This document shows positions 5,579-5,674 of a DNA stretch of 5,674 nucleotides, one piece after another. The position numbers and the translations under genes are program-made. How positions within the stretch are numbered: the stretch's first letter is position 1; each line of letters opens with the position of its first letter. The stretch comes from Spirochaetota bacterium (lineage in GTDB: Bacteria > Spirochaetota > Spirochaetia > Treponematales > Treponemataceae). Under the pieces are notes generated by a model. The model saw nothing but the letters and a program-made list of their open reading frames with translations, searched no databases and was not told the DNA's origin. The stretch is taken from the NCBI GenBank assembly GCA_029571425.1, contig JAKPSR010000365.1, positions 1 through 5,674 on the forward strand, written 5' to 3'.

Positions 5579-5674
5579 CAGCGAGGAGCAAGCCTCGCCC
5601 GGGGCCGATGGTTCGGACGGCGCCGGCAATGACTCTCGGGTTCGTCTTCAGCTATACATCGCCCGGGCAGGAAT
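5562..5674 (+). CDS. RluB-type pseudouridine synthase, N-terminal part only
   Basis: The last 35 bases encode VRLQLYIARAG, which matches the start of the S4 RNA-binding domain of large-subunit pseudouridine synthases of the RluB/RsuA group. These enzymes convert a specific uridine of ribosomal RNA to pseudouridine. The frame opens at 5514, after a TGA at 5511-5513. The only usual start codon before the S4 motif is TTG 5562; ATGs at 5608 and 5629 are out of frame. This start gives a 26-residue polar, acidic, Gly/Ser-rich extension before the S4 domain, a 17-nt overlap with scpB and no strong ribosome site. The catalytic domain lies outside the window, so the choice among RluB, RsuA or RluE-like enzymes rests on the S4 start and on the frequent scpB-rluB neighbourhood in bacteria. 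Confidence 0.78.
   Translation, partial: MNSPDNSEEQASPGADGSDGAGNDSRVRLQLYIARAG

Overview
This GC-rich window (clearly above 60% by eye, not computed) looks like a chromosomal housekeeping region from a bacterium. The gene order recA–folK–scpA–scpB–RluB-like synthase, with a divergent prs-like gene beside recA, reminds me of Treponema-type spirochaetes. That placement is inference from memory of gene order, not a search result. I see no RNA genes, insertion sequences, integrases, CRISPR arrays or other signs of mobile DNA. No stretch longer than about 300 bases lacks a gene.

Layout. Positions 1-189 hold the 3' end of an unrecognised gene with an Ala/Pro-rich linker and a charged helical tail. 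Positions 199-1287 encode a membrane-anchored TPR protein. Positions 1282-1343 carry a short tandem repeat where this gene converges with the minus-strand gene at 1360-2442, a divergent ribose-phosphate pyrophosphokinase (PRPP synthetase). The 114-bp gap 2443-2556 separates prs from the divergently transcribed recA. It contains an extended -10 promoter for recA, a TTCGCGAA palindrome and an inverted repeat bracketing the promoter. From 2557 a tightly packed plus-strand operon follows: recA, folK, scpA, scpB and the start of a pseudouridine synthase that runs off the window. Junctions are a 3-nt gap, a 26-nt overlap, a 6-nt gap and a 17-nt overlap.

How the genes fit together. RecA (recombination and repair) and ScpA/ScpB (kleisin and winged-helix subunits of the SMC condensin) both serve chromosome maintenance. 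FolK feeds folate synthesis, and the RluB-like enzyme modifies ribosomal RNA. Prs makes PRPP for nucleotide synthesis and faces away from the operon.

I did not find a convincing undescribed system. The points most worth a second look are the architecture of the prs/recA intergenic region, the atypical Prs sequence, the Ala/Gln-repeat tail on RecA, and the hairpin-like tandem repeat between the convergent genes.
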